Part shown: positions 30,908 to 42,320 of the stretch, in pieces | Position numbering within the stretch: the stretch's first letter is position 1 | How the letters are laid out: each line of letters opens with the position of its first letter | Assembly (NCBI GenBank): GCA_903772945.1 | Contig: CAICTM010000198.1 | Span: forward strand, 29,323-93,322 | DNA: 64,000 bases | Source of the DNA: Seminavis robusta | Lineage: Eukaryota > Bacillariophyta > Bacillariophyceae > Naviculales > Naviculaceae | Reading direction: 5' to 3' | The notes under the pieces: generated by a model | The model's input: the letters and a program-made list of their open reading frames with translations, nothing else | Database searches by the model: none | Told to the model about the DNA's origin: nothing | Program-made: the position numbers and the translations under genes

Positions 30908-32761
30908 TCATGAGTACTTCTTGTCAGCCTCGTCTCGCGAGTCACCCCATCCGAATGGAATCCAGCTATGAGGCTTCTGGTCGACCATCTGTTCCGCGTC
31001 CATAAACGCTAACTCTGGTTCTTCAAACACGATTTCCTCGGATGGGGATCGCGGCGTGATAGTGCTGACGAAAACATCCGAAGATGGTCCCGAGGTTGGT
31101 AACTTTACACGTGCCTCAATCTGATCCATCATTTCGTCGTCGGACATGACGGCAGTCGTGAGCAACAGTGGCTCGGATACGTGGTTGCTTCTGCTACCAC
31201 GAACGTCATTTCCGCCATTCAGGTGGCTGTCATCTTCCAATGGTGTTGTCGTGTTGGCATGCTTTTCTGTTACGCTGGCGACATCATGAGAGCCATCTCC
31301 GTCCTGCTGTGCCTCCACATTGTTTGACTTTTTGGCCTTTTCATGTGCCCGTTGACTCTTCTTCATTTCAATTTCCATCAACGCCGCATTGACCTTTTCT
31401 TCTGGTGATTTGATGTGTTCTTCCAAGTCCTGCTCAATTCGTTCCATGATACTCTTGGCTTGCCGACTGTTTTCTCTCATGGAACTAAGGACCAGCGCCA
31501 ATCGAGCCAATTCTGGGTCGACAATTTCGTTGGGCGGGAGTGTCAATATGTACCTCCAATCAGCGTTTTGTTGCATTTCGGACGCCCGGAATTTGTCCAT
31601 GTCCTCCTCATCATCGTAGTAGTCATCCAGCTTTTTTGCGATTCCACTGTCATCCAGTTTTTGCTTTCGTTGTGTAAAGAGTGCACTATCTTGTTGCAGC
31701 TCGGTACATTCATTTTTGAATCGATCCAACATGGTTTGATAATCGCGTTCGCAAGTCAGCCATCGTTGAGTAGCAGCGGCATACTGACTCTGCAAGGTGA
31801 TACCACCGAGTTGATCGTCATAGTAGTGCTTGTACGTGTGCGTCCCAGCACGGTCTCCAGCCGGCACTTCCACGGTTTCCGAAGGCAACTCTGCCAACAA
31901 GAGCTCTGGATTGTCTTCATAAATATCTTCCTTGGTACGTTTGGAACAGCCTTTACAACAACCACATATACATGGATCCTGTTCACTTTCTTGCTCTCTT
32001 TGTTGCACAACTTTACAGAGTGGAGTTGACTTGGGTGTCATGCAAGACAAACACAAACAGAGAAGCAGCAAGAAGAACATGATAACCATATAGATGGCCC
32101 CCGTTCCAATATCACAAGCATATGCATTGTTGCTAAAGAGTTTGCATTCGTTGTGAGAAAAGGCAAGGAAGCAGCCTGGCAGAGATGCTGCTGCCAAGGC
32201 AAAGCACAGGTGGGCAATCACCCGCGAACATGGAAACCGACAACAGCAGAATTCCACCATGAGGAAAAACATGGCCAGACCAGAAAATCCAAGAGACAAA
32301 CTGGATCCCCATTGCGCCACACGTAGTTCCAGTGATTTATCGCGTGGATCGTCTTCATCGTACCAGTAGCAAATCTCGTCTTCGATGTGGTATTTGTATC
32401 GCCATATGCCTAGACCAGCCTGATCCGCTTCGAGACTTCCCGTGGGCGAATTTGGAGTACCACCGGTAGCGTTTGTTCTGTTGTTCACTTGTAGAACCCA
32501 CGCCAAAGTTCCATTTCTACCGGTATTCCCAGTGTAGGTAGTGGCAGTAGAAGACGAATCCACCTGTTGATCCAGTGGCTTGAGGTATATCAGAAACTCG
32601 CAGCTAAAGACCGCTAGTACTCCCATGGCAACTGCTGCCGAGATGGCGCAAAACAGTAGGAACTGACAAAACCGTGCACATCCATCCGTATGTTCATCTA
32701 CCGCATTAAACTGTTGAGATGGAAGGTAGGAGCCAGGTCGAGATCGTCCCCGGCGAGGCAT
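30908..32761 (-). CDS. Four-TM membrane protein with cytosolic coiled-coil tail, unknown
   Basis: 617 residues from the ATG at 32761, chosen because it opens a compact basic N-terminus (MPRRGRSRPGSYLPSQQ); the frame runs 42 codons further upstream to a poorer start. Four hydrophobic segments follow in a tetraspan layout: FLLFCAISAAVAMGVLAVF; then a glycosylated loop with a Cys (CYWYDEDD); LSLGFSGLAMFFLMVEFCC; IAHLCFALAAASLPGCFLAF; AIYMVIMFFLLLLCLCLSC. A Cys-rich patch (CICGCCKGCSK) follows and could be palmitoylated. The long tail is charged and helical, with coiled-coil tracts (SIMERIEQDLEEHIKSPEEKVNAALMEIEMKK), and ends in an acidic disordered region. I know no family; the layout suggests a membrane scaffold. 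Confidence 0.7.
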   Translation of the reverse strand: MPRRGRSRPGSYLPSQQFNAVDEHTDGCARFCQFLLFCAISAAVAMGVLAVFSCEFLIYLKPLDQQVDSSSTATTYTGNTGRNGTLAWVLQVNNRTNATGGTPNSPTGSLEADQAGLGIWRYKYHIEDEICYWYDEDDPRDKSLELRVAQWGSSLSLGFSGLAMFFLMVEFCCCRFPCSRVIAHLCFALAAASLPGCFLAFSHNECKLFSNNAYACDIGTGAIYMVIMFFLLLLCLCLSCMTPKSTPLCKVVQQREQESEQDPCICGCCKGCSKRTKEDIYEDNPELLLAELPSETVEVPAGDRAGTHTYKHYYDDQLGGITLQSQYAAATQRWLTCERDYQTMLDRFKNECTELQQDSALFTQRKQKLDDSGIAKKLDDYYDDEEDMDKFRASEMQQNADWRYILTLPPNEIVDPELARLALVLSSMRENSRQAKSIMERIEQDLEEHIKSPEEKVNAALMEIEMKKSQRAHEKAKKSNNVEAQQDGDGSHDVASVTEKHANTTTPLEDDSHLNGGNDVRGSRSNHVSEPLLLTTAVMSDDEMMDQIEARVKLPTSGPSSDVFVSTITPRSPSEEIVFEEPELAFMDAEQMVDQKPHSWIPFGWGDSRDEADKKYS

Positions 32762-33456
32762 GATGGGGCTGACTGCGAAGAAGAAATGACTCGACTCGAT
32801 GCGAACACCTATCGAAAGGCGATGTGGGGGGTGAAGATGGGGTAGAATCTTATCCAGCAATTGCAAAGATGCTGGCCCGGTCCACAAGCACCGGTAGATC
32901 TATTAGATGTCTGGCAGCTTTGTACCACTTGCGATAATGTCTCTCTACTCCAACTAACTCATTCCTTCTCTCATGCACCTCTGTTTTCGGCGTTGTGGGT
33001 TGTGGACATACGAGTAGCATGGCGTCGCCAAGATTTCAGATTTGCAGCTAGTGCGTTAAGGTTAAGACTACTAGTACCTAGGCGAGGTTTCTAGCAAAAA
33101 AAGTGATCTAGCTAGCTAGTCTACATGTTGTAGTACATGTAGTGCAAGGTGCAAGGATGTGCGAAGCTTTCGCGAAATCGCGCAATCGATTTCATCTGTG
33201 ACTCGCCTCCGACTGAGTGTCTGACTCGACCCTTTTCTTGTGCAAGGCTCCCCACCGCCGCATTCTCACCATTCAGCCTCAGTCCGGTCCAAATTTTACT
33301 CACAGAGCGGAGCACCGGCGTGTCGCACATCGCTGAGACGAGCAGAGCAGGAGCGACAGTAAGCATAAAATCAAACATCAGCAAAAGCAAAAACAAAACA
33401 AGAGCTCACAGTGCAGCAGCCTAACACTACAACAACAACAGCACACAACAACCAAA
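32762..33456. promoter_or_regulatory. Divergent promoter region
   Basis: About 700 nt between the divergent starts of the tetraspan gene and the 193-residue gene, with palindromic CTAGCTAGCTAG near 33110 and a CA-rich leader (CTACAACAACAACAGCACAC) directly before the ATG at 33457. Confidence 0.35.
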
Positions 33457-34038
33457 ATGTCCTTCAAAGACTCCATCACCAATGCCTCTGTTCGCCACTT
33501 CAGTGGATACATCTGCCTCAAGCCCCAAGTGGGGGATGATCTCAGCAAAGTCTACAGCCCAAGTGCCATCAGTGCAGTCTGGAAGAAGTGGGCAATGGCA
33601 CGCATGACACAAAAGAAGCCCTGTGTTGGTATCATTGACAGCGTTGAAAACAAGTTTTCCGAGGATCCAGTTGTGAAGGTCACTGGAGAACTGAACTCTT
33701 GTCATCATGAAGCTATGAATGATGCAGAGGTAATTGAAACATTGAAGTCTCTGTTCTGCACCCTGGCCAAGGCCCTCAAGCAGACACAGACTGAGTTCAA
33801 GTTCTACGGAGACAATGATAAGTACTTGTGCCGGTACAACATCTGCCACTCCAAGAAATCACTTCGTCAATCCTGGGGAAAGCTTCGAGCATCTGCTTTG
33901 TTGGAGGATGAAGAACAAGATGAGACCATCACACAACACATGCAACTCCCTGGAATGGAACCTCCCAAGAAGGAAGTAAGCCTCAATGACCTGATGACTT
34001 GGTATTGTCCGATGGGCCCAACAGAGGTTGAATGCTAG
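33457..34038 (+). CDS. Unknown 193-residue soluble protein
   Basis: Single exon with ATG in an A-rich context (ACCAAAATG). It has no signal peptide and no TM segment. Sequence character is ordinary and globular: a mixed N-terminal half (HFSGYICLKPQVGDDLSKVYSPSAISAVWKKWAMARM, KPCVGIIDSVENKFSEDPVVKVTGELNS), a helix (AEVIETLKSLFCTLAKALKQTQTEFKFYGD) and an acidic linker near the end (LLEDEEQDETITQH). A regular codon pattern and clean boundaries support a real gene. No family is recognised. Confidence 0.65.
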   Translation: MSFKDSITNASVRHFSGYICLKPQVGDDLSKVYSPSAISAVWKKWAMARMTQKKPCVGIIDSVENKFSEDPVVKVTGELNSCHHEAMNDAEVIETLKSLFCTLAKALKQTQTEFKFYGDNDKYLCRYNICHSKKSLRQSWGKLRASALLEDEEQDETITQHMQLPGMEPPKKEVSLNDLMTWYCPMGPTEVEC

Positions 34039-34541
34039 GGGGAGTAGCTTGTTAGGGGGGAGCAGCTTGGCAGAAGGCTCCATTGCACAGACTCATAAAA
34101 AGAATTTAGAATAAACTGTACGTAACTTAGAACGATTGGAATAAACTTTGAGCAGGTTCTGTAGAACAAACTCACAAACAAGCCTAGAATTAACTTAACA
34201 TCAACGATTTCAAGAAAACTTTGAGAGGGCTGCGTCGTCTCCTGACTTTTGGCCCAAATTCGCTCTGTTGCTCTCTTGTGGCCTGGGGATGCAAACAAAG
34301 AAAGCAGACTGTATCATAGCAGTAGAAGTTATCGTAATGGAAACAAAGAAAGCGGAAAGCCCACCACAGAGGCGGGATCTGCTGCGTGGGCTGTGTACCT
34401 GGTAGCAGAATGCCTTAAAACAGACGAGGCCAATGGAAGCAGTTGGCAGCTCTATGAATCTGAGCCAACAAGATCAAGCAAAGGTGCAGTACCGGTATGG
34501 TAGATATGCGGAGTCATAAGAGGGCGACGTAACCTGCCATC
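34039..34541. other. Spacer
   Basis: Downstream region of the 193-residue gene; nothing else seen. Confidence 0.4.
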
Positions 34542-35080
34542 TTAAGGATGTCCCACGGGGTAAGGGCCAGTTTCAGTCGTGCTTCGCAAACAACACGAGA
34601 ATAGCACGACAACAACAACAAAACCTCCATTTGGAGATGCTGCCTTCAACCAATTCTTGCTCGACACCAGTGGCGAGTTTACTCAGAGTGTTATAGTATG
34701 CATTGTAGAGGAGGAGGAGCTCTATCAGGGTGACATAAAAGAAACATAAAATGTGTTGATCCATATACACAATCGGTGACTGAAGCTGGTATTCCGAAAC
34801 CGGGGTTGTCGCGGTGACGCTGTTAACTTTGGTGATAAAGCACTAGCACGCATTAGCCTCTTTTATGTTTCTTTTGGCATGCTCAGATGCAGTAAAGTGC
34901 ACTGTACAAGATAGTATATTACATGTAATAGTCAAAACAAAGGTATTGTATGTCTATTTGGCGATGCAAGCTGGGAGCATTCGGATGATGGAGGTTTTGT
35001 TGTTGTTTTCGTGCTATTCTCGTGTTATTGCCTTTCTTAAAACCAAGGAACACAGTATCCCCCGTGGGACATCCTTTTAA
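34542..35080. mobile_element. Inverted-repeat (foldback or MITE-like) element
   Basis: Two arms, 34542-34630 and 34988-35080, are imperfect inverted copies. Outer part: GGATGTCCCACGGGG on the left against CCCGTGGGACATCC on the right. Inner part: about 38 nt around ACGAGAATAGCACGA and AACAACAAAACCTCCAT, with few mismatches. The arms flank about 360 nt with no coding frame. TTAA occurs at both outer edges but is offset by two bases, so the target duplication is uncertain. Likely a non-autonomous DNA transposon. Confidence 0.55.
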
Positions 35081-38000
35081 AACACTCTAGATTCATGGAA
35101 ACTAAAAAATGAAGCGAGAGTGCCAGAATGGGTCAAAACTATGAATTCAGCATTTTCCAACAAATCTTCCATGTATTTTCCAAAATTCTGACTTGACTCG
35201 ACTCAACGTTTAAACGTGCATGGTCTACTACCGGTACTAGCTAGAGTAGTAGCCGTCGATCGATCGGAGCTCACCACCACAAACAAACCTCTCCTCTCTC
35301 ATACCTCACCCTCTCGTTTGGAGCACCAATGGAATTAGCATGGGGTCCGTGTCCGCTTTGATCCAGAGTTTTTGAAGAAAGAGGAGGAGCGTAAGGAAGA
35401 AAAGAAGGTACAGGACACAGGACCATTCACGGTCTGTTTGCTTCTGCTGCAACTGCCTGTGTGGACTTCTCATCGTTGTTTCTTCTATCCGCCTTTGGTT
35501 TCACAGAAGCTTTTGAAGATGGCAGACAACCGAAAGAAAGAGCGTGAGTGTGTATGGGACAACAATTTTTACTTTTTTCTTCCCGTTGTTGACTTTGCGG
35601 CCCTTTTCCCTCTTTTCGGCAAGTATGCCGCCAGTTGTTTGATCGTTTGACAGATACCAGCAACCGAGCAGATCTCGCCCTTCAGGATCAATTTGGTTGG
35701 GTTGATGGACCAGATGAACATTCCGGCAAATAATAACGTGACGAACCGTCTCTACTCGATGACCATTGAGCAAGCCGGCGACTTTGACAACCTCTATGAC
35801 AATAACTTAGGCTTTCGCGGTCTGATTCGATTCAGTTGCTCCAAACTGTGGTAGTCCAGGAAAATGGTGGCCCATTTACTGGTATGGTCAAACCGGACAC
35901 CACTCCGGGAAGCGGCGGCGGCGGAGGAAATGGAGGAAACGCCGGCGGAGAACTCGTTGTGGCATAGCGTTGTAGACAATCTGGCCCGCCAAAAATTCTC
36001 CTGGCATTGGGAAATTTCTGCCGCACCAGGGCGTGGGGCCGCCATGGCCTACCGGTGGTTATTATTCATACATCACCAATTTATCAAATTCTGGAAAATC
36101 ATCAATATTCATCAGAGCAGAGTTTGGTTGTTGGTGCAAGATGGCCAAGGGTTCACCGACCCCAGCGTAGCCTGCTGACTAGAAGAGTGAGGATTGAGGG
36201 CAAAAGGCTCAAGGCTTCTTGCTACAGTATTAGGAATTAGGAACGAAGCCGCAGGTTTGCACGAGCATGCATTCGGCCAGGCACCGCATTCGGTGTCTGG
36301 CCTCTTGGCCAAAATAACTATTATCGATACGGTAGGCTTCCCCAGGCAACCCGCAAGTTCGCAGGTGTATTTTCATCAAGCAAGGCTCTTGCCGTCGTCG
36401 ACTTGCTTGTAGTCTACCATGAGCGCTCTGTTAATGGCAAGCAACTGGCCACAGCATACGGGAGCCCTCCTTGTTCTTTCGATTGTGTTCGAGGCCGTGG
36501 ATACTGATAGTTGCCTGTGCCTGACTGCTGGCTGGTGGCTGATCAAAACTCAAACTGGTTTACCTCGTGGCAGGAAGGTTCCTGCATCTCTTCGCTCGGG
36601 TGTCCATGGTAGGGTCGTCCATAATTAATAACATCAAATTCCATTCTGAATTCTCTGCCATCTCTGAATCATATTGCTCCAGGAGCAGGTTGCCCGGAGC
36701 CAATTCGGGCTGCTGCATGCAACATTCGTTTGTTTGGGTGGAAAAAGCTGTCAAGTGCAGTCATTAAGTCGTTTCTTAGAGAGACAGCAAGAGGCTAAAA
36801 CCACTGGGATCTGTGGAGGGACCAGTGGCAAATCCAACTAAATCTTAAATCTTACTGTTATCAAACAAAATGGCGTTGAGGATCGAGGTGTCTTGCCTGG
36901 TTGGTTTCTGCTTCGTCGTACACAGTTGCCGAATGGTGCTGAAAAGCCCTTCGCAAGGATTGCTTCGTTTCCATATTATGGCTACGACTGTACCTCTGAT
37001 TGGATTGAATGAGCTATGAATGAATCGAATCTTTAAACCGTTCGATTTCATTCGATGGTTGGGCTTCCTGTTCTCCTGTTCTGGACCGATGGGCCCTTTT
37101 TTGACTGCATTAAGTTTCGCTTTTCTGGGCACTGGATTGTTCAAATAAAGCCGATTGATGAAAAGAGCTCGCGAAAAGGCGCCATTAACTCGTTTGAGGC
37201 AGAATCTCGGATTGGATAGCTCTTTACAGAAGCATCAGCGCAATGTCATCAACTCATCAACAGCGCAAAAGAGCTGCCAAAGCTACTCAGTAGTCGATAT
37301 AGGCTCTTTTGCATGCCATCAAAACATCAAAGCATGGTCTCTGAGTCTCTGAGCGAGCATCTATCTCTCTGAATCTCTGAATGAGTCGAGTCTACTACTA
37401 GCTAGATCTGGCATTATTTATTTTTGCAATGTATGTGGACCCGTAACCCGTAACGGGCGCTCGGCCTCTGGCTCATTATTCAATTATTATTGCACGCGAA
37501 AGGCCAGCTCCTCGAAAAAGGCTATAGGTGTGAACACTTAACCGGCCTTTCCTTACTTTATCCAAATGAGTTGAAGAAGGTGAAATGGAGCACAACCCGA
37601 AGTCATTGTGGAGAAGGAGGTGCAAGATTAGATAAGATTACAGTACGTACTAAAGAGGCCTGAAGCCTGAAGCAAATCTTACCGGTAAGCACTTTTTGTT
37701 GGACTTATACTCTCCCCCCAAATCAAGCTGCAAATGCAATCAATGACTATTGATTTCGAGTCATGTCAGAAGGCTATTGCTCACAGTTGAAGCTCTCTAT
37801 CTCATTATTAATTGACTTATGCCCTCTCTGACTTGATATTTCTCTGCTTTCTTTGGACGCCACCTTCTTCAAGCAAACGGTATAAAGGACAGGCTCATGA
37901 TGCCGAAAAGAATGGATCTCGAACAGCCTTCTCATGCTTGTTTGTGGAGGGTTCCGCAGCATGCTTGGATGAGCTCGAGCTGTGCACGATACCGGTACTG

Positions 38001-38331
38001 GTACTGGTACAGTCGTACATGTACATGTTGTTGCACCACAGATGCACGAAACGCAAAGCTTGAGCTGCTTGCAGGGAACCGCAAGGCGAACACGCGGGAT
38101 TTATTGGGCCTTTTTATCGCGCATGAAACCCACTCCACCAAGGCACGATTGTTCTTTCTTGAAGGCTTCAAGCGCAAGAAGCCTGGGGACCAGCACTCGC
38201 TCAATTGTTTTGTGTGATTGCCAAGCAACAAGAGTGGTGATGAGGCTCACAATCCAACGACACAACACAACCAAAAGCAAAAGCAAAAGCAAACAACCAA
38301 AGTCAGTTCGCTTCATCTCGTCTCACAAATA
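35081..38331. other. Long gene-poor stretch with degraded coding traces
   Basis: No intact gene supported. At 35519-35990 several plus-strand frames look protein-like in turn: MADNRKKE at 35519, then FDRLTDTSNRADLALQDQFGWVDGPDEH after a possible GTGAGT intron, then NNVTNRLYSMTIEQAGDFDNLYD, then VVVQENGGPFTGMVKPDTTPG with a Gly run. Stops and frame shifts separate them, as in a pseudogene. At 37144-36845 the minus strand encodes SNPCEGLFSTIRQLCTTKQK, faintly like the C-terminal dimer region of hAT transposases. Neither is firm. Confidence 0.3.
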
Positions 38332-38844
38332 ATGTTCCCTCTCTCACTGCACCGCAACCAACCACTGAACGACCTAGACTCGTGTACCACAACTTCCACT
38401 GCTGACGATCACAACATCATGCTCTCTCCTTCGTCTCAACAAACCCCCACCAGCCCTCGAACTGGTCTAGCCGCCCGCATGCAACGCCGCCTGCGTCGCA
38501 TGAGCAGCAAAGACAAAGAGACTAATAGCAACAAGAATAACAAGTTTGACTTGCTGGCACGACAAGAACAACGACAACTGGGCGAAGAGATCAAGACCAG
38601 CAAACACTACGTCAAGAACTTGCAAAACTCGTACAAGATTCGCCAACACGCCAAGGCCACCAGCATGATGCAAGTCTTTGCCAAGATGCACGCTTCTGAC
38701 TTGTCCGAAGAGATTCAACTGTGCGAACAAGAGCTCAAGTACGAAGAGAGCATGCACTCCATTGATCATTCCACAACAAGACGAAGAATGCGAGATGGAT
38801 CTCTCCGATCTTCTGCACGCAATGCATACTCCACGGCAGCATGA
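38332..38844 (+). CDS. Small basic coiled-coil protein, unknown
   Basis: 170 residues from the ATG at 38332; the open frame extends upstream only via a TTG. The first 70 residues are Ser/Thr/Gln-rich. A strongly basic segment (GLAARMQRRLRRMSSKDKETNSNKNNK) is followed by an amphipathic helical region (LLARQEQRQLGEEIKTSKHYVKNLQNSYKIRQHAKATSMMQVFAKMHASDLSEEIQLCEQELKYEE) likely to form a coiled coil. A basic tail ends it. There is no signal peptide. The family is unknown; the basic part could be a nuclear signal or membrane-binding patch. Confidence 0.55.
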   Translation: MFPLSLHRNQPLNDLDSCTTTSTADDHNIMLSPSSQQTPTSPRTGLAARMQRRLRRMSSKDKETNSNKNNKFDLLARQEQRQLGEEIKTSKHYVKNLQNSYKIRQHAKATSMMQVFAKMHASDLSEEIQLCEQELKYEESMHSIDHSTTRRRMRDGSLRSSARNAYSTAA

Positions 38845-40648
38845 CCCATTCCATATTATTGCCCTGCAGCCGCGCCTGAGAATGCATCCATAGAATCTCA
38901 TCATCATTACTATAACTTATAACTTGCTCAGCAGCGAAAAATCTCTACTTCTAGCTAGCTACATCTAGCTAGTTTGCTTCACTGCTCTGTCCATGATCTT
39001 CCAGAATCTGGTTTGCTAGAGTAGAGAAAACATAGCTGACACCTCGTAGTTGGTCTACCCACAGCTTCCGTGTGGTGGCGTATTGGCTGTAAGAGAGGCC
39101 GACCCAGTGCAGCTTATAACAATTGAAAGGTCGTCCTCTCCCTGTCAGGCCCTTTCGAACTTCTTGGAGGAGTTGAGTTAACTCCTCGCATTCGTTGCGG
39201 TTAGCATAGTCTACTGGTTCGTTACCGTAGGTAGCCTCTGTCCTCTGTCGGTATGCATGGTGGCTTCGCTTCACGCGTGGTAGCAGAAAGGTCACGACTC
39301 GACTCGACTCCGCAGAAGTGGGTGAAAAGACGCAACGCAGAAGCCAAAAATATGCATGCTGGTCTAGTACAGCAACCACTCATCGTCAGGCCAAACAGGC
39401 TGCTTCTCAAGTCGTCCTCGCGGTGAAGACTTCGAAACTCCAAGAAAGCAACTACTAGTACTACTGTAGTACAGGCTACGGTAGAGTAGTACTCTGGCTA
39501 GAGCTAGCTAGCTGGTGTTGGTGGGAAAGGCCGTGACAGCCAGCCCACAAGACAAGTTTTTCGCTCCCGTTAGGCTTTTATCAATTGCAGCAAAAAGTGA
39601 GTATTCTAAATATTTTATCAATTGCAGCAAAAAGTGAGTATTCTAAATATAATTTACTGGGATTGACAGAGACAAGCCTTCAGGCTGGAGTTCTGGTGCC
39701 GAGTGGCTAGAAATGAAGGAAGGCAGTAGGACCAACGCGAAGCACCTCGCGAAGCGAATCTAGTAGACAAACAACTTGGCGCCTTTGGAGGTTGTGGGGG
39801 TTGTGGTAGACACGATAAGGAAGGAACGTTCAGGTTCGTTTCCATTCCGAGTGCAGCCAGTTGGCTGATGTTCTCACCTCTTTTAGCAAGATCATCACGT
39901 CCTGCTGTAGCTGTACTCGCAACAACCGGTCTTCCAGTCTTCGCTTTATTTTGAGAGGCTATGCATAGGCTCCAACAGGCGTTCTAAAGAGAAGTGACAA
40001 GGCCTGAGTGGCTTTCAGGCAGGCCCTGCCTCAGAGGGCGAAAAGCAACGACGACAATAATCATGATTCAAGCTGTGACAGCCTTTCTCCACCGGAAGAA
40101 CCGTGATGTCAGTCCTGGAGTGCGGCTTGGCTAAGGGTCTGGTGTTGGTCCAGGTGTGGCCATGGGCCTGGAGCCTGGAGATGGAGCACGAGAAGGTCCT
40201 GCGATTGGTCGGGGAGTAGTGCCTGATGAGGACGCGGGGAGATCCATGTCAGGGTCCTTTGACTGCATGTATGGCAGCTTTGCAGGCAGATCTGCTGTAT
40301 TTTGCAGAAGTGAAGGGAAAGCGGATGTTAATTCTCCCTGACCCAAAGCGGTACTGTACCAGAACAACTCAATGATGCAAAGATGCAAACCTGGATCTCA
40401 TGAGTTCTTGAGATCTTTCGCAGGAGTTCTAGCTAGCTACCAGTAATTGGTCACGCTTTTGCCGACACGGGAAGTAGCGCTGCTCATGGTGACTTCAGTT
40501 CCAGCTGAGGGAACCGTCACTGACAAGAACAAAACTCCATTGCAACCTTGGCCTTGTCTCTGCAGATGCACGCGTCTCTCCGGTCTATAGATTCATAAGA
40601 TTGTCAAACTGGTTGAGAGGGTACAATAGTCCACCAGGTTTCGGCAAA
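38845..40648. other. Spacer with weak coding traces
   Basis: The minus-strand frame 39250-38969 is protein-like near its end (ECEELTQLLQEVRKGLTGRGRPFNCYKLHWVGLSYSQYATTRKLW...) but has no ATG, so it could be a last exon or a remnant. The frame 40388-40131 is a Pro/Ser-rich run without a start. A perfect 37-nt tandem duplication is listed separately. Confidence 0.3.
39576..39649. repeat. Perfect 37-nt tandem duplication
   Basis: Two identical, adjacent 37-nt copies (39576-39612 and 39613-39649), each beginning TTTTATCAATTGCAGC and ending ATTCTAAATA. It is a recent duplication by slippage. Confidence 0.9.
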
Positions 40649-41761
40649 ATGTGCCAGCCGCTGACGCCGACATCGTCGGTGGGAACTGGGTCCTCCCCCC
40701 GAATCCACCCAAGACCGCCATATCCAACGTTTGTAGCAGTTATGACAGAGACAGTGATTGGAACCCTTTGGATGTGCACAATTGGGGCTTGTCTGGTTAA
40801 GTTGCTCACCCCGTTCTATCAGTGGACTCGGGGCGCCGCTAAGGAACATGGCGTGGACAATGCGCTTTACTTTACAGTTGCGCTTTCTCTTGTCCACACG
40901 GGAATGTTTGTCTTCACAAATATCCGTAAGTTTACCAACACGGGGTGTTTCCATTGCCAAACATTTTATGCTTGCTTTCTAACCGGATGATCTTGCTTCA
41001 TCGCAGCATACTTCATTTGCGACCTGTACCAGATCGCCCAATCTGCCAAGATGTACAGAAAGTCCTACATGAAGCCCAAACACAAACTGTTGCTACGCCT
41101 TGGAATAGATCTGGCCATGGCTCATCTGCTCATGGGTCCTTTGATGACATATTTGGCAGCTCCTGTTTTCTTGCAGTTCCTGCAGGACTTTGATGCATCC
41201 ATCCCTTCCTTTGGTAGATCCATGACCACCTTCGTTGTCATGATGCAAACCAACGAGTTTCTCTTTTATGGATTCCATCGACTGTTGCATTCCAAATTCT
41301 TGTACAAGAGGATTCACAAGAAGCACCACGAGTTCTCTGGCAGCGTGGGTTATGCAGCTGAATTTGCCCATCCAGTCGAAGGTGCCCTCTCCAATCAATT
41401 TCCCATCTTTGCTGGGATTATGATATTGCCTTGCCATCCCTTTTGCCTATTGATATGGATCGTTCTTGGGCTGCAAAACACATATGAAGGACATAGTGGC
41501 TACAGCTTTATCGGGCCCGAGAGCCCTTTGCCCCTGCGTTTCTTGTCTAGAGCCAGAGGAGTCGCCTTTCATGACTTTCACCATACACACAACCAAGGCA
41601 ATTTCGGGAATGTCCTTACCGACTGGCTGTTTGGGACCATGGATCACTGGCAAAGCATTGGTGGGTTTGAAGGATACATGGAACTGAAAAAGAAAGAAGG
41701 CGAGGAAAAGGTGGAAGGCAAATCATCATCCGGGAGGCAGGCTGCAACGAAGACGAGCTGA
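40649..41761 (+). CDS. Sterol desaturase / fatty acid hydroxylase superfamily protein
   Basis: Exons 40649-40925 and 41007-41761 (81-nt GT-AG intron) give 343 residues. The frame continues upstream without an ATG, so the start is the first Met (MCQPLTP). The three His clusters that hold the di-iron centre are present: HRLLH (183-187), HKKHH (196-200) and HDFHH (about 280). Several TM helices surround them ([69 protein letters not shown]). The layout is that of C-4 sterol methyl oxidases and C-5 desaturases of the ER. The ...[13 protein letters not shown] segment differs from the common W.D..FYW.HR.LH, so the substrate is left open. Confidence 0.85.
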
Positions 41762-42320
41762 AGAAGCTGCGTCAGCGTTTTAACTCCCTTGAACCAACAG
41801 TAGTCCAACACTAGCATGTCGCTTCTACGCAAAGAGTCGTTGTTCGACTCATTGGTGGGACTTTGCTCTCTTCCGTGTGTTGCGATTGAAGGAAGAGAAT
41901 CACTCCAATACTAGCATGTTGCATCAATACATCAAGTGAATTGACCATCTCTTTAGCCATCAGGGCAGCACCCCGACGCCAAGAGTCGTCTTTGTATCGC
42001 TCTGCGAGATTGTAGGACTGCCCGTGTTCTCCCTCCAAATGTTGCCATTGAAGCAAGAGTATCGCACCAATGGTCATATGATCTGCACCTGTACCATACC
42101 AGTATCTTGCCTTGGCTCACAACTACAGTGATGCTACTACATTGTCGCTTTCATACGAAACGCTAGCTAGCTAGATACCGGTAGGTTATCTAAACAGAAA
42201 AGTGGGAGATTGCAAAAGATTCGTTGATTTTATTGTAATTTGAAGTCTAAGAGGTTTGTCTATGAAGAATGCGTTTTTCTTGGTTTTTGAAAGTCCCTAC
42301 TGGAAAGCCTAATGAATGCC
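41762..42320. other. Spacer between convergent genes
   Basis: No gene seen; CTAGCTAGCTAG occurs near 42166. Confidence 0.4.
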
